Under the pieces are notes generated by a model. That model was not told where the DNA came from, searched no databases, and saw only the letters and a list, made by a program, of their open reading frames with translations. A stretch of DNA of 64,000 bases from Acanthosepion lycidas (Eukaryota; Mollusca; Cephalopoda; Sepiida; Sepiidae). The DNA is taken from positions 25,759,816 through 25,823,815 of the forward strand of contig OZ010578.1 of NCBI GenBank assembly GCA_963932145.1. The letters are read 5' to 3'. Shown piece after piece: positions 9,462 to 22,826 of this stretch. Position 1 is the stretch's first letter, and every line of letters starts with the position of its first letter. The translations under genes and the position numbers were made by a program.

Positions 9462-12400
9462 TAATTACAGATTCAATCAACAATGTATTTTCCCTGATTA
9501 TCTATGACTTCCTTCCATCTATCAGGTCATCCCATAAGTTCTGTCCGAATTTTGAATATAGAAAACAAGTGACCAAATGTTACTTTTTATTACAGATTCA
9601 ATCAACAATGTATTTTCCCTGATTATCTATGACTTCCTTCCATCTATCAAGTCATCCCATGAGTTCTGTCCGAATTTTGAATAAAGATAACATGTGACCA
9701 ATGTTTCATTTAATTACAGTTACAATCAACAATGTATTTTCCCTGATTGTCTATGACTTCCTTCCATCTATCAGGTCATCCCATAAGTTCTCTCTGAATT
9801 TTGAATAAAGAAAACAAGTGACCAAATGTTTCATTTAATTACCGATTCAATCAACAATGTATTTTACCTGATTATCTATGACTTCCTTCCATCTATCAGG
9901 TCATCCCATAAGTTCTGTCCGAATTTTGAATAAAGAAAACAAGTGACCAAATGTTACTTTTTATTACAGATTCAATCAACAATGTATTTTCCCTGATTAA
10001 CTATGACATCCTTCCATCTATCAGGTCATCCCATAAGTTCTGTCCGAATTTTGAATAAAGAAAACAAGTGACCAAATGTTTAATTTAATTACAGATTCAA
10101 TCAACAATGTATTTTCCCTGATTATCTATGACTTCTTTCCATCTATCAGGTCATCCCATAAGTTCTGTCCTAATTTTGAATAAAGAAAACAAGTGACCAA
10201 ATGTTTCATTTAATTACTGATTCAATCAACAATGTGATTTCCCTGATTATCTATGACTTCCTTCCATCTATCAGGTCATACCATCAGTTCTGTCCGAATT
10301 TTGAATAAAGTATACAAGTGACCAAATGTTTCATTTAATTACAGATTCAATCAACAATGTATTTTTCCTGATTACCTATGACTTCCTTCCACTATCAGGT
10401 CATCCCATAAGTTCAGTCCGAATTTTGAATAAAGAAAACAAGTGAACAAATGTTTCATTTAATTACAGATTCAATCAACAATGTATTTTCCCTGATTATC
10501 TATGACTTCCTTCCATCTATCATGTCATCCCATAAGTTCTGTCCGAGTTTTGAATAAAGAAATCAATGACCAAGTGTTACTTTTTATTACAGATTCAATC
10601 AACAATGTATTTTCCTGATTATCTATGACTTCCTTCCTTCTATCAGGTCATCCCATAAGTTCTGTCCGAATTTTGAATAAAAAAAACAAGTGACCAAATT
10701 TTTCATTTAATTACAGATTCAATCAACAATGTATTTTCCGTGATTATCTAAGTCTTCCTTCCATCTATCAGGTCATCCCATAAGTTCAGTCCGAATTTTG
10801 AATAAAGATAACAAGTGACCAAATGTTTCATTTAATTAAAGATTCAATCAACAATGTATTTTCTCTGATTATCTATGACTTCCATCCATCTATCAGGTCA
10901 TCCCATAAGTTCTCTCTGAATTTCGAATAAAGAAAACAAGTGACCAAATGTTTCATTTAATTACAGATTCAATCAACAATGTGTTTTCCCTGATTATCTA
11001 TGACTTCCTTCCATCTATCAGGTCATCCCATGAGTTCTGTCCGAATTTTGAATAAAGAAAACAAGTGACCAAATGTTTCATTTAATTACAGATTCAATCA
11101 ACAATGTATTTTCCTGATTACCTATGACTTCCTTCCACAATCAGGTCATCCCATAAGTTCAGTTCGAATTTTGAATAAAGAAAACAAGTGAACAAATGTT
11201 TCATTTAATTACAGATTCAATCAACAATGTATTTTCCCTGATTATCTATGACTTCCTTCCATCTATCAGGTCATCCCATAAGTTCTGTCCGAATTTTGAA
11301 TATAGAAAACAAGTGACCAAATGTTACTTTTTATTACAGATTCAATCAACAATGTATTTTCCCTGATTATCTATGACTTCCTTCCATCTATCAAGTCATC
11401 CCATGAGTTCTGTCCGAATTTTGAATAAAGATAACATGTGACCAATGTTTCATTTAATTACAGTTACAATCAACAATGTATTTTCCCTGATTGTCTATGA
11501 CTTCCTTCCATCTATCAGGTCATCCCATAAGTTCTCTCTGAATTTTGAATAAAGAAAACAAGTGACCAAATGTTTCATTTAATTACCGATTCAATCAACA
11601 ATGTATTTTACCTGATTATCTATGACTTCCTTCCATCTATCAGGTCATCCCATAAGTTCTGTCCGAATTTTGAATAAAGAAAACAAGTGACCAAATGTTA
11701 CTTTTTATTACAGATTCAATCAACAATGTATTTTCCCTGATTAACTATGACATCCTTCCATCTATCAGGTCATCCCATAAGTTCTGTCCGAATTTTGAAT
11801 AAAGAAAACAAGTGACCAAATGTTTAATTTAATTACAGATTCAATCAACAATGTATTTTCCCTGATTATCTATGACTTCTTTCCATCTATCAGGTCATCC
11901 CATAAGTTCTGTCCTAATTTTGAATAAAGAAAACAAGTGATCAAATGTTTCATTTAATTACTGATTCAATCAACAATGTGATTTCCCTGATTATCTATGA
12001 CTTCCTTCCATCTATCAGGTCATACCATCAGTTCTGTCCGAATTTTGAATAAAGTATACAAGTGACCAAATGTTTCATTTAATTACAGATTCAATCAACA
12101 ATGTATTTTTCCTGATTACCTATGACTTCCTTCCACTATCAGGTCATCCCATAAGTTCAGTCCGAATTTTGAATAAAGAAAACAAGTGAACAAATGTTTC
12201 ATTTAATTACAGATTCAATCAACAATGTATTTTCCCTGATTATCTATGACTTCCTTCCATCTATCATGTCATCCCATAAGTTCTGTCCGAGTTTTGAATA
12301 AAGAAATCAATGACCAAGTGTTACTTTTTATTACAGATTCAATCAACAATGTATTTTCCTGATTATCTATGACTTCCTTCCTTCTATCAGGTCATCCCAT

Positions 12401-13010
12401 AAGTTCTGTCCGAATTTTGAATAAAAAAAACAAGTGACCAAATTTTTCATTTAATTACAGATTCAGTCAACAATGTATTTTCCGTGATTATCTAAGTCTT
12501 CCTTCCATCTATCAGGTCATCCCATAAGTTCAGTCCGAATTTTGAATAAAGATAACAAGTGACCAAATGTTTCATTTAATTAAAGATTCAATCAACAATG
12601 TATTTTCTCTGATTATCTATGACTTCCATCCATCTATCAGGTCATCCCATAAGTTCTCTCTGAATTTCGAATAAAGAAAACAAGTGACCAAATGTTTCAT
12701 TTAATTACAGATTCAATCAACAATGTGTTTTCCCTGATTATCTATGACTTCCTTCCATCTATCAGGTCATCCCATGAGTTCTGTCCGAATTTTGAATAAA
12801 GAAAACAAGTGACCAAATGTTTCATTTAATTACAGATTCAATCAACAATGTATTTTCCTGATTACCTATGACTTCCTTCCACAATCAGGTCATCCCATAA
12901 GTTCAGTCCGAATTTTGAATAAAGAAAACAAGTGAACAAATGTTTCATTTAATTACAGATTCAATCAACAATGTATTTTCCCTGATTATCTATGACTTCC
13001 TTCCATCTAT
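9462..13010 (+). repeat. Tandem 1744-bp higher-order repeat (14 monomers), two copies
   Basis: Copy 1 is about 9462-11205 and copy 2 about 11206-12949, with identity continuing to about 13010. Matching marker pairs 1744 bp apart include TTTGAATATAG at 9551/11295 and CCACAATCAGG at 11135/12879. By eye I saw only three substitutions between copies (10197/11941, 10722/12466, 11164/12908). Adjacent monomers inside one copy differ far more from each other, so the 14-monomer block was the unit of a recent duplication. Confidence 0.93.
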
Positions 13011-14524
13011 CATGTCATCCCATAAGTTCTGTCCGAATTTTGAATAAAAAAATCAATGACCAAGTGTTACTTTTTATTACAGATTCAATCAACAATGTAT
13101 TTTCCTGATTATCTATGACTTCCTTCCATCTATCAGGTCATGCTATAAGTTCTGTCCGAATTTTGAATAAAGAAAAAAAGTGACCAAATATTACATTTAA
13201 TTACAGATTCAATCGACAATGTATTTTCCCTGATTATCTATGACTTCCTTCCATCTATCAGGTCATCCCATAAGTTCTGTCCGCATTTTGAATAAAGAAA
13301 ACAAGTGACCAAATGTTACTTTTTATTACAGATTCAATCAACAATGTATTTTCCCTGATTAACTATGACATCCTTCCATCTATCAGGTCATCCCATAAGT
13401 TCTGTCCGAATTTTGAATAAAGAAAACAAGTGACCAAATGTTTAATTTAATTACAGATTCAATCAACAATGTATTTTCCCTGATTATCTATGACTTCCTT
13501 CCATCTATCAGGTCATCCCATAAGTTCTGTCCTAATTTTGAATAAAGAAAACAAGTGACCAAATGTTTCATTTAATTACAGATTCAATCAACAATGTAGT
13601 TTCCCTGATTATCTATGACATCCTTCCATCTATCAGGTCATCCCATAAGTTCAGTCCGAAATTTGAATAAAGATAACAAGTGACCAAATGATTCATTTAA
13701 TTACAGATTCAATCAACAATGTATTTTCCCTGATTATCTATGACTTCCTTCCATCTATCAGTCCATCCCATAAGTTCTGTCCGAATTTTGAATAAAGAAA
13801 ACAAGTGACCAAATGTTTCATTTAATTAAAGATTCAATCAACAATGTATTTTCCCTGATTATCTATGACATCCTTCCATCTATCAGGTCATCCCATAAGT
13901 TCTCTCTGAATTTCGAATAAAGAAAACAAGTGACCAAATGTTTCATTTAATTACAGATTCAATCAACAATGTGATTTCCCTGATTATCTATGACTTCCTT
14001 CCATCTATCAGGTCATACCATCAGTTCTGTCCGAATTTTGAATAAAGAAAACAAGTGACCAAATGTTTCATTTAATTACAGATTCAATCAACAATGTATT
14101 TTTCCTGATTACCTATGACTTTCTTCCACTATCAGGTCATCCCATAAGTTCAGTCCGAATTTTGAATAAAGAAATCAATGACAAAGTGTTACTTTTTATT
14201 ACAGATTCAATCAACAATGTATTTTCCTGATTATCTATGACTTCCTTCCAACTATCAGGTCATCCTATAAGTTCTGTCCGAATTTTGAATAAAGAAAACA
14301 AGTGACCCAATATTACATTTAATTACAGATTCAATCAACATTGTATTTTCCCTGAGTATCTATGACTTCCTTCCATCTATCAGGTCATCCCATAAGTTCT
14401 GTCCGCATTTTGAATAAAGAAAAAAGTGACCAAATGTTACATTTAATTACAGATTCAATCAACAATGTATTTTCCGTGATTATCTATGTCTTCCTTCCAT
14501 CTATCAGGTCATCCCATAAGTTCA
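13011..14524 (+). repeat. Satellite monomers without a long identical duplication
   Basis: About twelve monomers lie between the 1744-bp and 3869-bp blocks. They reuse variants of the neighbouring block (GTCCTAATTTTG, ATACCATCAG, TTCAGTCCG) in similar order, so they are related to it, but with enough substitutions and rearrangement that I could not define a clean repeat unit. Confidence 0.6.
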
Positions 14525-17500
14525 GTCCGAATTTTGAATAAAGAAAACAATTGACCAAATGTTTCATTTAATTACAGATTCAATCAACAATTTATTTACC
14601 CTGATTATCTCTGACTTCCTTCCATCTATCAGTTCATCCCATGAGTTCTGTCCGAATTTTGAATAAAGAAAACAAGTGACCAAATGTTTCATTTAATTAC
14701 AGATTCAATCAAAAATGTAATTTCCCTGATTATCTATGACTTCCTTCCATCTATCAGGTCATCCCATAAGTTCAGTCGGAATTTTGAATAAAGAAAACAA
14801 TGACCAAATGATTCATTTAATTAAAGATTCAATCAGCAATGTATTTTCTCTGATTATCTATGACTTCCTTCCATCTATCAGGTCATCCCATAAGTTCTCT
14901 CTGAATTTCGAATAAAGAAAACAAGTGACCAAATGTTTCATTTAATTACAGATTCAATCAACAATGTGTTTTCCCTGATTATCTATGACTTCCTTCCATC
15001 TATCAGGTCATCCCATGAGTTCTGTCCGAATTTTGAATAAAGAAAACAAGTGACCAAATGTTTCATTTAATTACAGATTCAATCAACAATGTATTTTTCC
15101 TGATTACCTATGACTTCCTTCCACAATCAGGTCATCCCATAAGTTCAGTCCGAATTTTGAATAAAGAAAACAAGTGAACAAATGATTCATTTAATTACAG
15201 ATTCAATCAACAATGTATTTTCCCTGATTATCTATGACTTCCTTCCATCTATCATGTCATCCCATAAGTTCTGTCCGAATTTTGAATAAAAAAATCAATG
15301 ACCAAGTGTTACTTTTTATTACAGATTCAATCAACAAGGTATTTTCCAGATTATCTATGACTTCCTTCCATCTATCAGGTCATCCCATATGTTCTGTCCG
15401 AATTTTGAATAAAGAAAACAAGTGACCAAATGTTTCATTTAATTACAGATTCAGTCAACAATGTATTTTCCTGATTATCTCTGACATCCTTCCATCTATC
15501 AGGTCATCCCATAAGTTCTGTCCGAATTTTGAATAAAGAAAACAAGTGACCAAATGTTTCATATAATTAGAGATTCAATCAACAATGTATATTCCTGATT
15601 ATCTATGACTTCCTTCCATCTATCAGGTCATCCCATAAGTTCTGTCCGCATTTTGAATAAAGAAAACAAGTGACCAAATATTACATTTAATTACAGATTC
15701 AATCAACAATGTATTTTCCCTGATTATCTATGACTTCTTTCCATCTATCAGGTCATCCCATAAGGTCTGTCCGCATTTTGAATAAAGAAAACAAGTGACC
15801 AAATGTTCCATTTAATTACAGATTCAATCAACAATGTATTTTCCCTGATTATCTATGACTTCCTTCCATCTATCAGGTCATCCCATAAGTTCTGTCCGAA
15901 TTTTGAATAAAGAAAACAAGTGACCAAATGTTACATTTAATTACAGATTCAATCAACAATGTATTTTCCCTGATTATCTATGACTTCCTTCCATCTATCA
16001 GGTCATCCCATAAGTTCTGTCCGAATTTTGAATAAAGCAAACAAGTGACCAAACGTTACATTTAATTACAGATTCAATCAACAATGTATTTTCCCTGATT
16101 ATCTATGACTTCCTTCCATCTATCAGGTCATCCCATAAGTTCTGTCCGAATTTTGAATAAAGAAATCAAGTGACCAAATGTTACATTTAATTACAGATTC
16201 AATCAACAATGTATTTTCCCTGATTATCTATGACTTCCTTCCATCTATCAGGTCATCCCATAAGTTCTGTCCCCATTTTGAATAAAGAAAACAAGTGACC
16301 AAATGTTACATTTAATTACAGATTCAATTAACAATGTATTTTCCCTGATTATCTATGACTTCCTTCCATCTATCAGGTCATCCCATAAGTTCTGTCCGCA
16401 TTTTGAATAAAGAAAATAATTGACCAAATGTTTCATTTAATTACAGATTCAATCAACAATGTATTTTCCCTGATTATCTATGACTTCCTTCCATCTATCA
16501 GGTCATCCCATAAGTTCTGTCCGAATTTTGAATAAACAAAACAAGTGACCAAATGTTACATTTAATTACAGATTCAATCAACAATGTATTTTCCCTGATT
16601 ATCTATGACTTCCTTCCATCTATCAGGTCATCCCATAAGTTCCTTCCGAATTTTGAATAAAGAAAACAAGTGACCATATATTACATTTAATTACTGATTC
16701 AATCAACAATGTATTTTCCCTGATTATGTATGACTTCCTTCCATCTATCAAGTCATCCCATAAGTTCTGTCCGCATTTTGAATAAAGAAAACAAGTGACC
16801 AAATGTTACATTTAATTACAGATTCAATCAACAATGTATTTTCCCTGATTATCTATGACTTCTTTCCATCTATCAGGTCATCCCATAAGGTCTGTCCGCA
16901 TTTTGAATAAAGAAAACAAGTGACCAAATGTTTCATTTAATTACAGATTCAATCAACAATGTATTTTCCCTGATTATCTATGACCTCCTTCCATCTATCA
17001 GGTCATCCGATAAGTTCTGTCCGCATTTTGAATAAAGAAAACAAGTGACCAAATGTTACATTTAATTACAGATTCAATCAACAATGTATTTTCCCTGATT
17101 ATCTATGACTTCCTTCCATCTATCAGGTCATCCCATAAGTTCTGTCCGAATTTTGAATAAAGAAAACAAGTGTCCAAATGTTACATTTAATTACAGATTC
17201 AATCAACAATGTATTTTCCCTGATTATCTATGACTTCCTTCCATCTATCAGGTCATCCCATAAGTTCTGTCCGAATTTTGAATAAAGCAAACAAATGACC
17301 AAACGTTACATTTAATTACAGATTCAATCAACAATGTATTTTCCCTGATTATCTATGACTTCCTTCCATCTATCAGGTCATCCCATAAGTTCTGTCCGCA
17401 TTTTGAATAAAGAAAATAATTGACCAAATGTTTCATTTAATTACAGATTCAATCAACAATGTATTTTCCCTGATTATCTATGACTTCCTTCCATCTATCA

Positions 17501-20500
17501 GGTCATCCCATAAGTTCTGTCCGCATTTTGAATTAAGAAAACAAGTGACCAAATGTTACATTTAATTACAGATCTAATCAACAATGTATTTTCCCTGAAT
17601 ATCTATGACTTTCTTCCATCTATCAGGTCATCCCATAAGTTCCTTCCGAATTTTGAATAAAGAAAACAAGTGACCATATATTACATTTAATTACTGATTC
17701 AATCAACAATGTATTTTCCCTGATTATGTATGACTTCCTTCCATCTATCAAGTCATCCCATAAGTTCTGTCCGCATTTTGAATAAAGAAAACAAGTGACC
17801 AAATGTTACATTTAATTACAGATTCAATCAACAATGTATTTTCCCTGATTATCTATGACTTCTTTCCATCTATCAGGTCATCCCATAAGGTCTGTCCGCA
17901 TTTTGAATAAAGAAAACAAGTGACCAAATGTTTCATTTAATTACAGATTCAATCAACAATGTATTTTCCCTGATTATCTATGACCTCCTTCCATCTATCA
18001 GGTCATCCGATAAGTTCTGTCCGCATTTTGAATAAAGAAAACAAGTGACCAAATGTTACATTTAATTACAGATTCAATCAACAATGTATTTTCCCTGATT
18101 ATCTATGACTTCCTTCCATCTATCAGGTCATCCCATAAGTTCTGTCCGAATTTTGAATAAAGAAAACAAGTGTCCAAATGTTACATTTAATTACAGATTC
18201 AATCAACAATGTATTTTCCCTGATTATCTATGACTTCCTTCCATCTATCAGGTCATCCCATAAGTTCTGTCCGAATTTTGAATAAAGCAAACAAATGACC
18301 AAACGTTACATTTAATTACAGATTCAATCAACAATGTATTTTCCCTGATTATCTATGACTTCCTTCCATCTATCAGGTCATCCCATAAGTTCTGTCCGAA
18401 TTTTGAATAAAGAAAACAATTGACCAAATGTTTCATTTAATTACAGATTCAATCAACAATGTATTTACCCTGATTATCTCTGACTTCCTTCCATCTATCA
18501 GTTCATCCCATGAGTTCTGTCCGAATTTTGAATAAAGAAAACAAGTGACCAAATGTTTCATTTAATTACAGATTCAATCAAAAATGTAATTTCCCTGATT
18601 ATCTATGACTTCCTTCCATCTATCAGGTCATCCCATAAGTTCAGTCCGAATTTTGAATAAAGAAAACAATGACCAAATGATTCATTTAATTAAAGATTCA
18701 ATCAGCAATGTATTTTCTCTGATTATCTATGACTTCCTTCCATCTATCAGGTCATCCCATAAGTTCTCTCTGAATTTCGAATAAAGAAAACAAGTGACCA
18801 AATGTTTCATTTAATTACAGATTCAATCAACAATGTGTTTTCCCTGATTATCTATGACTTCCTTCCATCTATCAGGTCATCCCATGAGTTCTGTCCGAAT
18901 TTTGAATAAAGAAAACAAGTGACCAAATGTTTCATTTAATTACAGATTCAATCAACAATGTATTTTTCCTGATTACCTATGACTTCCTTCCACAATCAGG
19001 TCATCCCATAAGTTCAGTCCGAATTTTGAATAAAGAAAACAAGTGAACAAATGATTCATTTAATTACAGATTCAATCAACAATGTATTTTCCCTGATTAT
19101 CTATGACTTCCTTCCATCTATCATGTCATCCCATAAGTTCTGTCCGAATTTTGAATAAAAAAATCAATGACCAAGTGTTACTTTTTATTACAGATTCAAT
19201 CAACAAGGTATTTTCCAGATTATCTATGACTTCCTTCCATCTATCAGGTCATCCCATATGTTCTGTCCGAATTTTGAATAAAGAAAACAAGTGACCAAAT
19301 GTTTCATTTAATTACAGATTCAGTCAACAATGTATTTTCCTGATTATCTCTGACTTCCTTCCATCTATCAGGTCATCCCATAAGTTCTGTCCGAATTTTG
19401 AATAAAGAAAACAAGTGACCAAATGTTTCATATAATTAGAGATTCAATCAACAATGTATATTCCTGATTATCTATGACTTCCTTCCATCTATCAGGTCAT
19501 CCCATAAGTTCTGTCCGCATTTTGAATAAAGAAAACAAGTGACCAAATATTACATTTAATTACAGATTCAATCAACAATGTATTTTCCCTGATTATCTAT
19601 GACTTCTTTCCATCTATCAGGTCATCCCATAAGGTCTGTCCGCATTTTGAATAAAGAAAACAAGTGACCAAATGTTCCATTTAATTACAGATTCAATCAA
19701 CAATGTATTTTCCCTGATTATCTATGACTTCCTTCCATCTATCAGGTCATCCCATAAGTTCTGTCCGAATTTTGAATAAAGAAAACAAGTGACCAAATGT
19801 TACATTTAATTACAGATTCAATCAACAATGTATTTTCCCTGATTATCTATGACTTCCTTCCATCTATCAGGTCATCCCATAAGTTCTGTCCGAATTTTGA
19901 ATAAAGCAAACAAGTGACCAAACGTTACATTTAATTACAGATTCAATCAACAATGTATTTTCCCTGATTATCTATGACTTCCTTCCATCTATCAGGTCAT
20001 CCCATAAGTTCTGTCCGAATTTTGAATAAAGAAATCAAGTGACCAAATGTTACATTTAATTACAGATTCAATCAACAATGTATTTTCCCTGATTATCTAT
20101 GACTTCCTTCCATCTATCAGGTCATCCCATAAGTTCTGTCCCCATTTTGAATAAAGAAAACAAGTGACCAAATGTTACATTTAATTACAGATTCAATTAA
20201 CAATGTATTTTCCCTGATTATCTATGACTTCCTTCCATCTATCAGGTCATCCCATAAGTTCTGTCCGCATTTTGAATAAAGAAAATAATTGACCAAATGT
20301 TTCATTTAATTACAGATTCAATCAACAATGTATTTTCCCTGATTATCTATGACTTCCTTCCATCTATCAGGTCATCCCATAAGTTCTGTCCGAATTTTGA
20401 ATAAACAAAACAAGTGACCAAATGTTACATTTAATTACAGATTCAATCAACAATGTATTTTCCCTGATTATCTATGACTTCCTTCCATCTATCAGGTCAT

Positions 20501-22262
20501 CCCATAAGTTCCTTCCGAATTTTGAATAAAGAAAACAAGTGACCATATATTACATTTAATTACTGATTCAATCAACAATGTATTTTCCCTGATTATGTAT
20601 GACTTCCTTCCATCTATCAAGTCATCCCATAAGTTCTGTCCGCATTTTGAATAAAGAAAACAAGTGACCAAATGTTACATTTAATTACAGATTCAATCAA
20701 CAATGTATTTTCCCTGATTATCTATGACTTCTTTCCATCTATCAGGTCATCCCATAAGGTCTGTCCGCATTTTGAATAAAGAAAACAAGTGACCAAATGT
20801 TTCATTTAATTACAGATTCAATCAACAATGTATTTTCCCTGATTATCTATGACCTCCTTCCATCTATCAGGTCATCCGATAAGTTCTGTCCGCATTTTGA
20901 ATAAAGAAAACAAGTGACCAAATGTTACATTTAATTACAGATTCAATCAACAATGTATTTTCCCTGATTATCTATGACTTCCTTCCATCTATCAGGTCAT
21001 CCCATAAGTTCTGTCCGAATTTTGAATAAAGAAAACAAGTGTCCAAATGTTACATTTAATTACAGATTCAATCAACAATGTATTTTCCCTGATTATCTAT
21101 GACTTCCTTCCATCTATCAGGTCATCCCATAAGTTCTGTCCGAATTTTGAATAAAGCAAACAAATGACCAAACGTTACATTTAATTACAGATTCAATCAA
21201 CAATGTATTTTCCCTGATTATCTATGACTTCCTTCCATCTATCAGGTCATCCCATAAGTTCTGTCCGCATTTTGAATAAAGAAAATAATTGACCAAATGT
21301 TTCATTTAATTACAGATTCAATCAACAATGTATTTTCCCTGATTATCTATGACTTCCTTCCATCTATCAGGTCATCCCATAAGTTCTGTCCGCATTTTGA
21401 ATTAAGAAAACAAGTGACCAAATGTTACATTTAATTACAGATCTAATCAACAATGTATTTTCCCTGAATATCTATGACTTTCTTCCATCTATCAGGTCAT
21501 CCCATAAGTTCCTTCCGAATTTTGAATAAAGAAAACAAGTGACCATATATTACATTTAATTACTGATTCAATCAACAATGTATTTTCCCTGATTATGTAT
21601 GACTTCCTTCCATCTATCAAGTCATCCCATAAGTTCTGTCCGCATTTTGAATAAAGAAAACAAGTGACCAAATGTTACATTTAATTACAGATTCAATCAA
21701 CAATGTATTTTCCCTGATTATCTATGACTTCTTTCCATCTATCAGGTCATCCCATAAGGTCTGTCCGCATTTTGAATAAAGAAAACAAGTGACCAAATGT
21801 TTCATTTAATTACAGATTCAATCAACAATGTATTTTCCCTGATTATCTATGACCTCCTTCCATCTATCAGGTCATCCGATAAGTTCTGTCCGCATTTTGA
21901 ATAAAGAAAACAAGTGACCAAATGTTACATTTAATTACAGATTCAATCAACAATGTATTTTCCCTGATTATCTATGACTTCCTTCCATCTATCAGGTCAT
22001 CCCATAAGTTCTGTCCGAATTTTGAATAAAGAAAACAAGTGTCCAAATGTTACATTTAATTACAGATTCAATCAACAATGTATTTTCCCTGATTATCTAT
22101 GACTTCCTTCCATCTATCAGGTCATCCCATAAGTTCTGTCCGAATTTTGAATAAAGCAAACAAATGACCAAACGTTACATTTAATTACAGATTCAATCAA
22201 CAATGTATTTTCCCTGATTATCTATGACTTCCTTCCATCTATCAGGTCATCCCATAAGTTCT
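14525..22262 (+). repeat. Tandem 3869-bp higher-order repeat (31 monomers), two copies
   Basis: Copy 1 is about 14525-18393 and copy 2 about 18394-22262. Markers repeat at exactly 3869 bp: AGTTCATCCC at 14631/18500, CCACAATCAGG at 15121/18990 and AATAAAGCAA at 18281/22150. Three substitutions were seen (14592/18461, 14778/18647, 15486/19355). The match is lost just outside these limits (about 14524 and 22284). The unit is 31 monomers minus 6 bp. Confidence 0.94.
16641..18398 (+). repeat. Nested 1000-bp repeat (8 monomers) inside the 3869-bp unit
   Basis: The block 16641-17398 recurs at 17641-18398, an offset of exactly 1000 bp or eight full monomers. Shared markers are TCCTTCCGAATTTTG, GTGACCATATATTAC, TGATTATGTATGAC, CTATCAAGTCATCC, CATAAGGTCTGTCC, GACCTCCTTCC and CATCCGATAAG in the same order. 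The same nested pair is carried in the second 3869-bp copy, so the 8-mer duplication came first. Confidence 0.92.
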
Positions 22263-22267
22263 GTCCG
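20510..22267 (+). repeat. Second occurrence of the nested 1000-bp repeat
   Basis: This is the 3869-bp downstream image of the 8-monomer duplication: TCCTTCCGAATTTTG is at 20510 and 21510. Together with the first occurrence, the block exists in four copies from two successive duplication events. Confidence 0.9.
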
Positions 22268-22826
22268 AATTTTGAATAAAGAAATCAAGTGACCAAATGT
22301 TACATTTAATTACAGATTCAATCAACAATGTATTTTCCCTGATTATCTCTGACTTCCTTCCATCTATCAGGTCATCCCATAAGTTCTGTCCCCATTTTGA
22401 ATAAAGAAAACAAGTGACCAAATGTTACATTTAATTACAGATTCAATTAACAATGTATTTTCCCTGATTATCTATGACTTCCTTCCATCTATCAGGTCAT
22501 CCCATAAGTTCTGTCCGCATTTTGAATAAAGAAAATAATTGACCAAATGTTTCATTTAATTACAGATTCAATCAACAATGTATTTTCCCTGATTATCTAT
22601 GACTTCCTTCCATCTATCAGGTCTTCCCATAAGTTCTGTCCGAATTTTGAATAAAGAAAACAAGTGACCAAATGTTTCATTTAATTACAGATTCAATCAA
22701 CAATGTATTTTCCCTGATTATCTATGACTTCCTTCCATCTATCAGGTCATCCCATAAGTTCTGTCCGAATTTTGAATAAAGAAAACAAATGACCAAATGT
22801 TTCATTTAATTACAGATTCAATCAAC

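Noticed and set aside
15234..15425. 63-codon frame, repeated at 19103-19294
   Set aside because: It is a chance reading across two satellite monomers where small indels delay the stop. The exact repetition is explained by the 3869-bp duplication, not by coding constraint.
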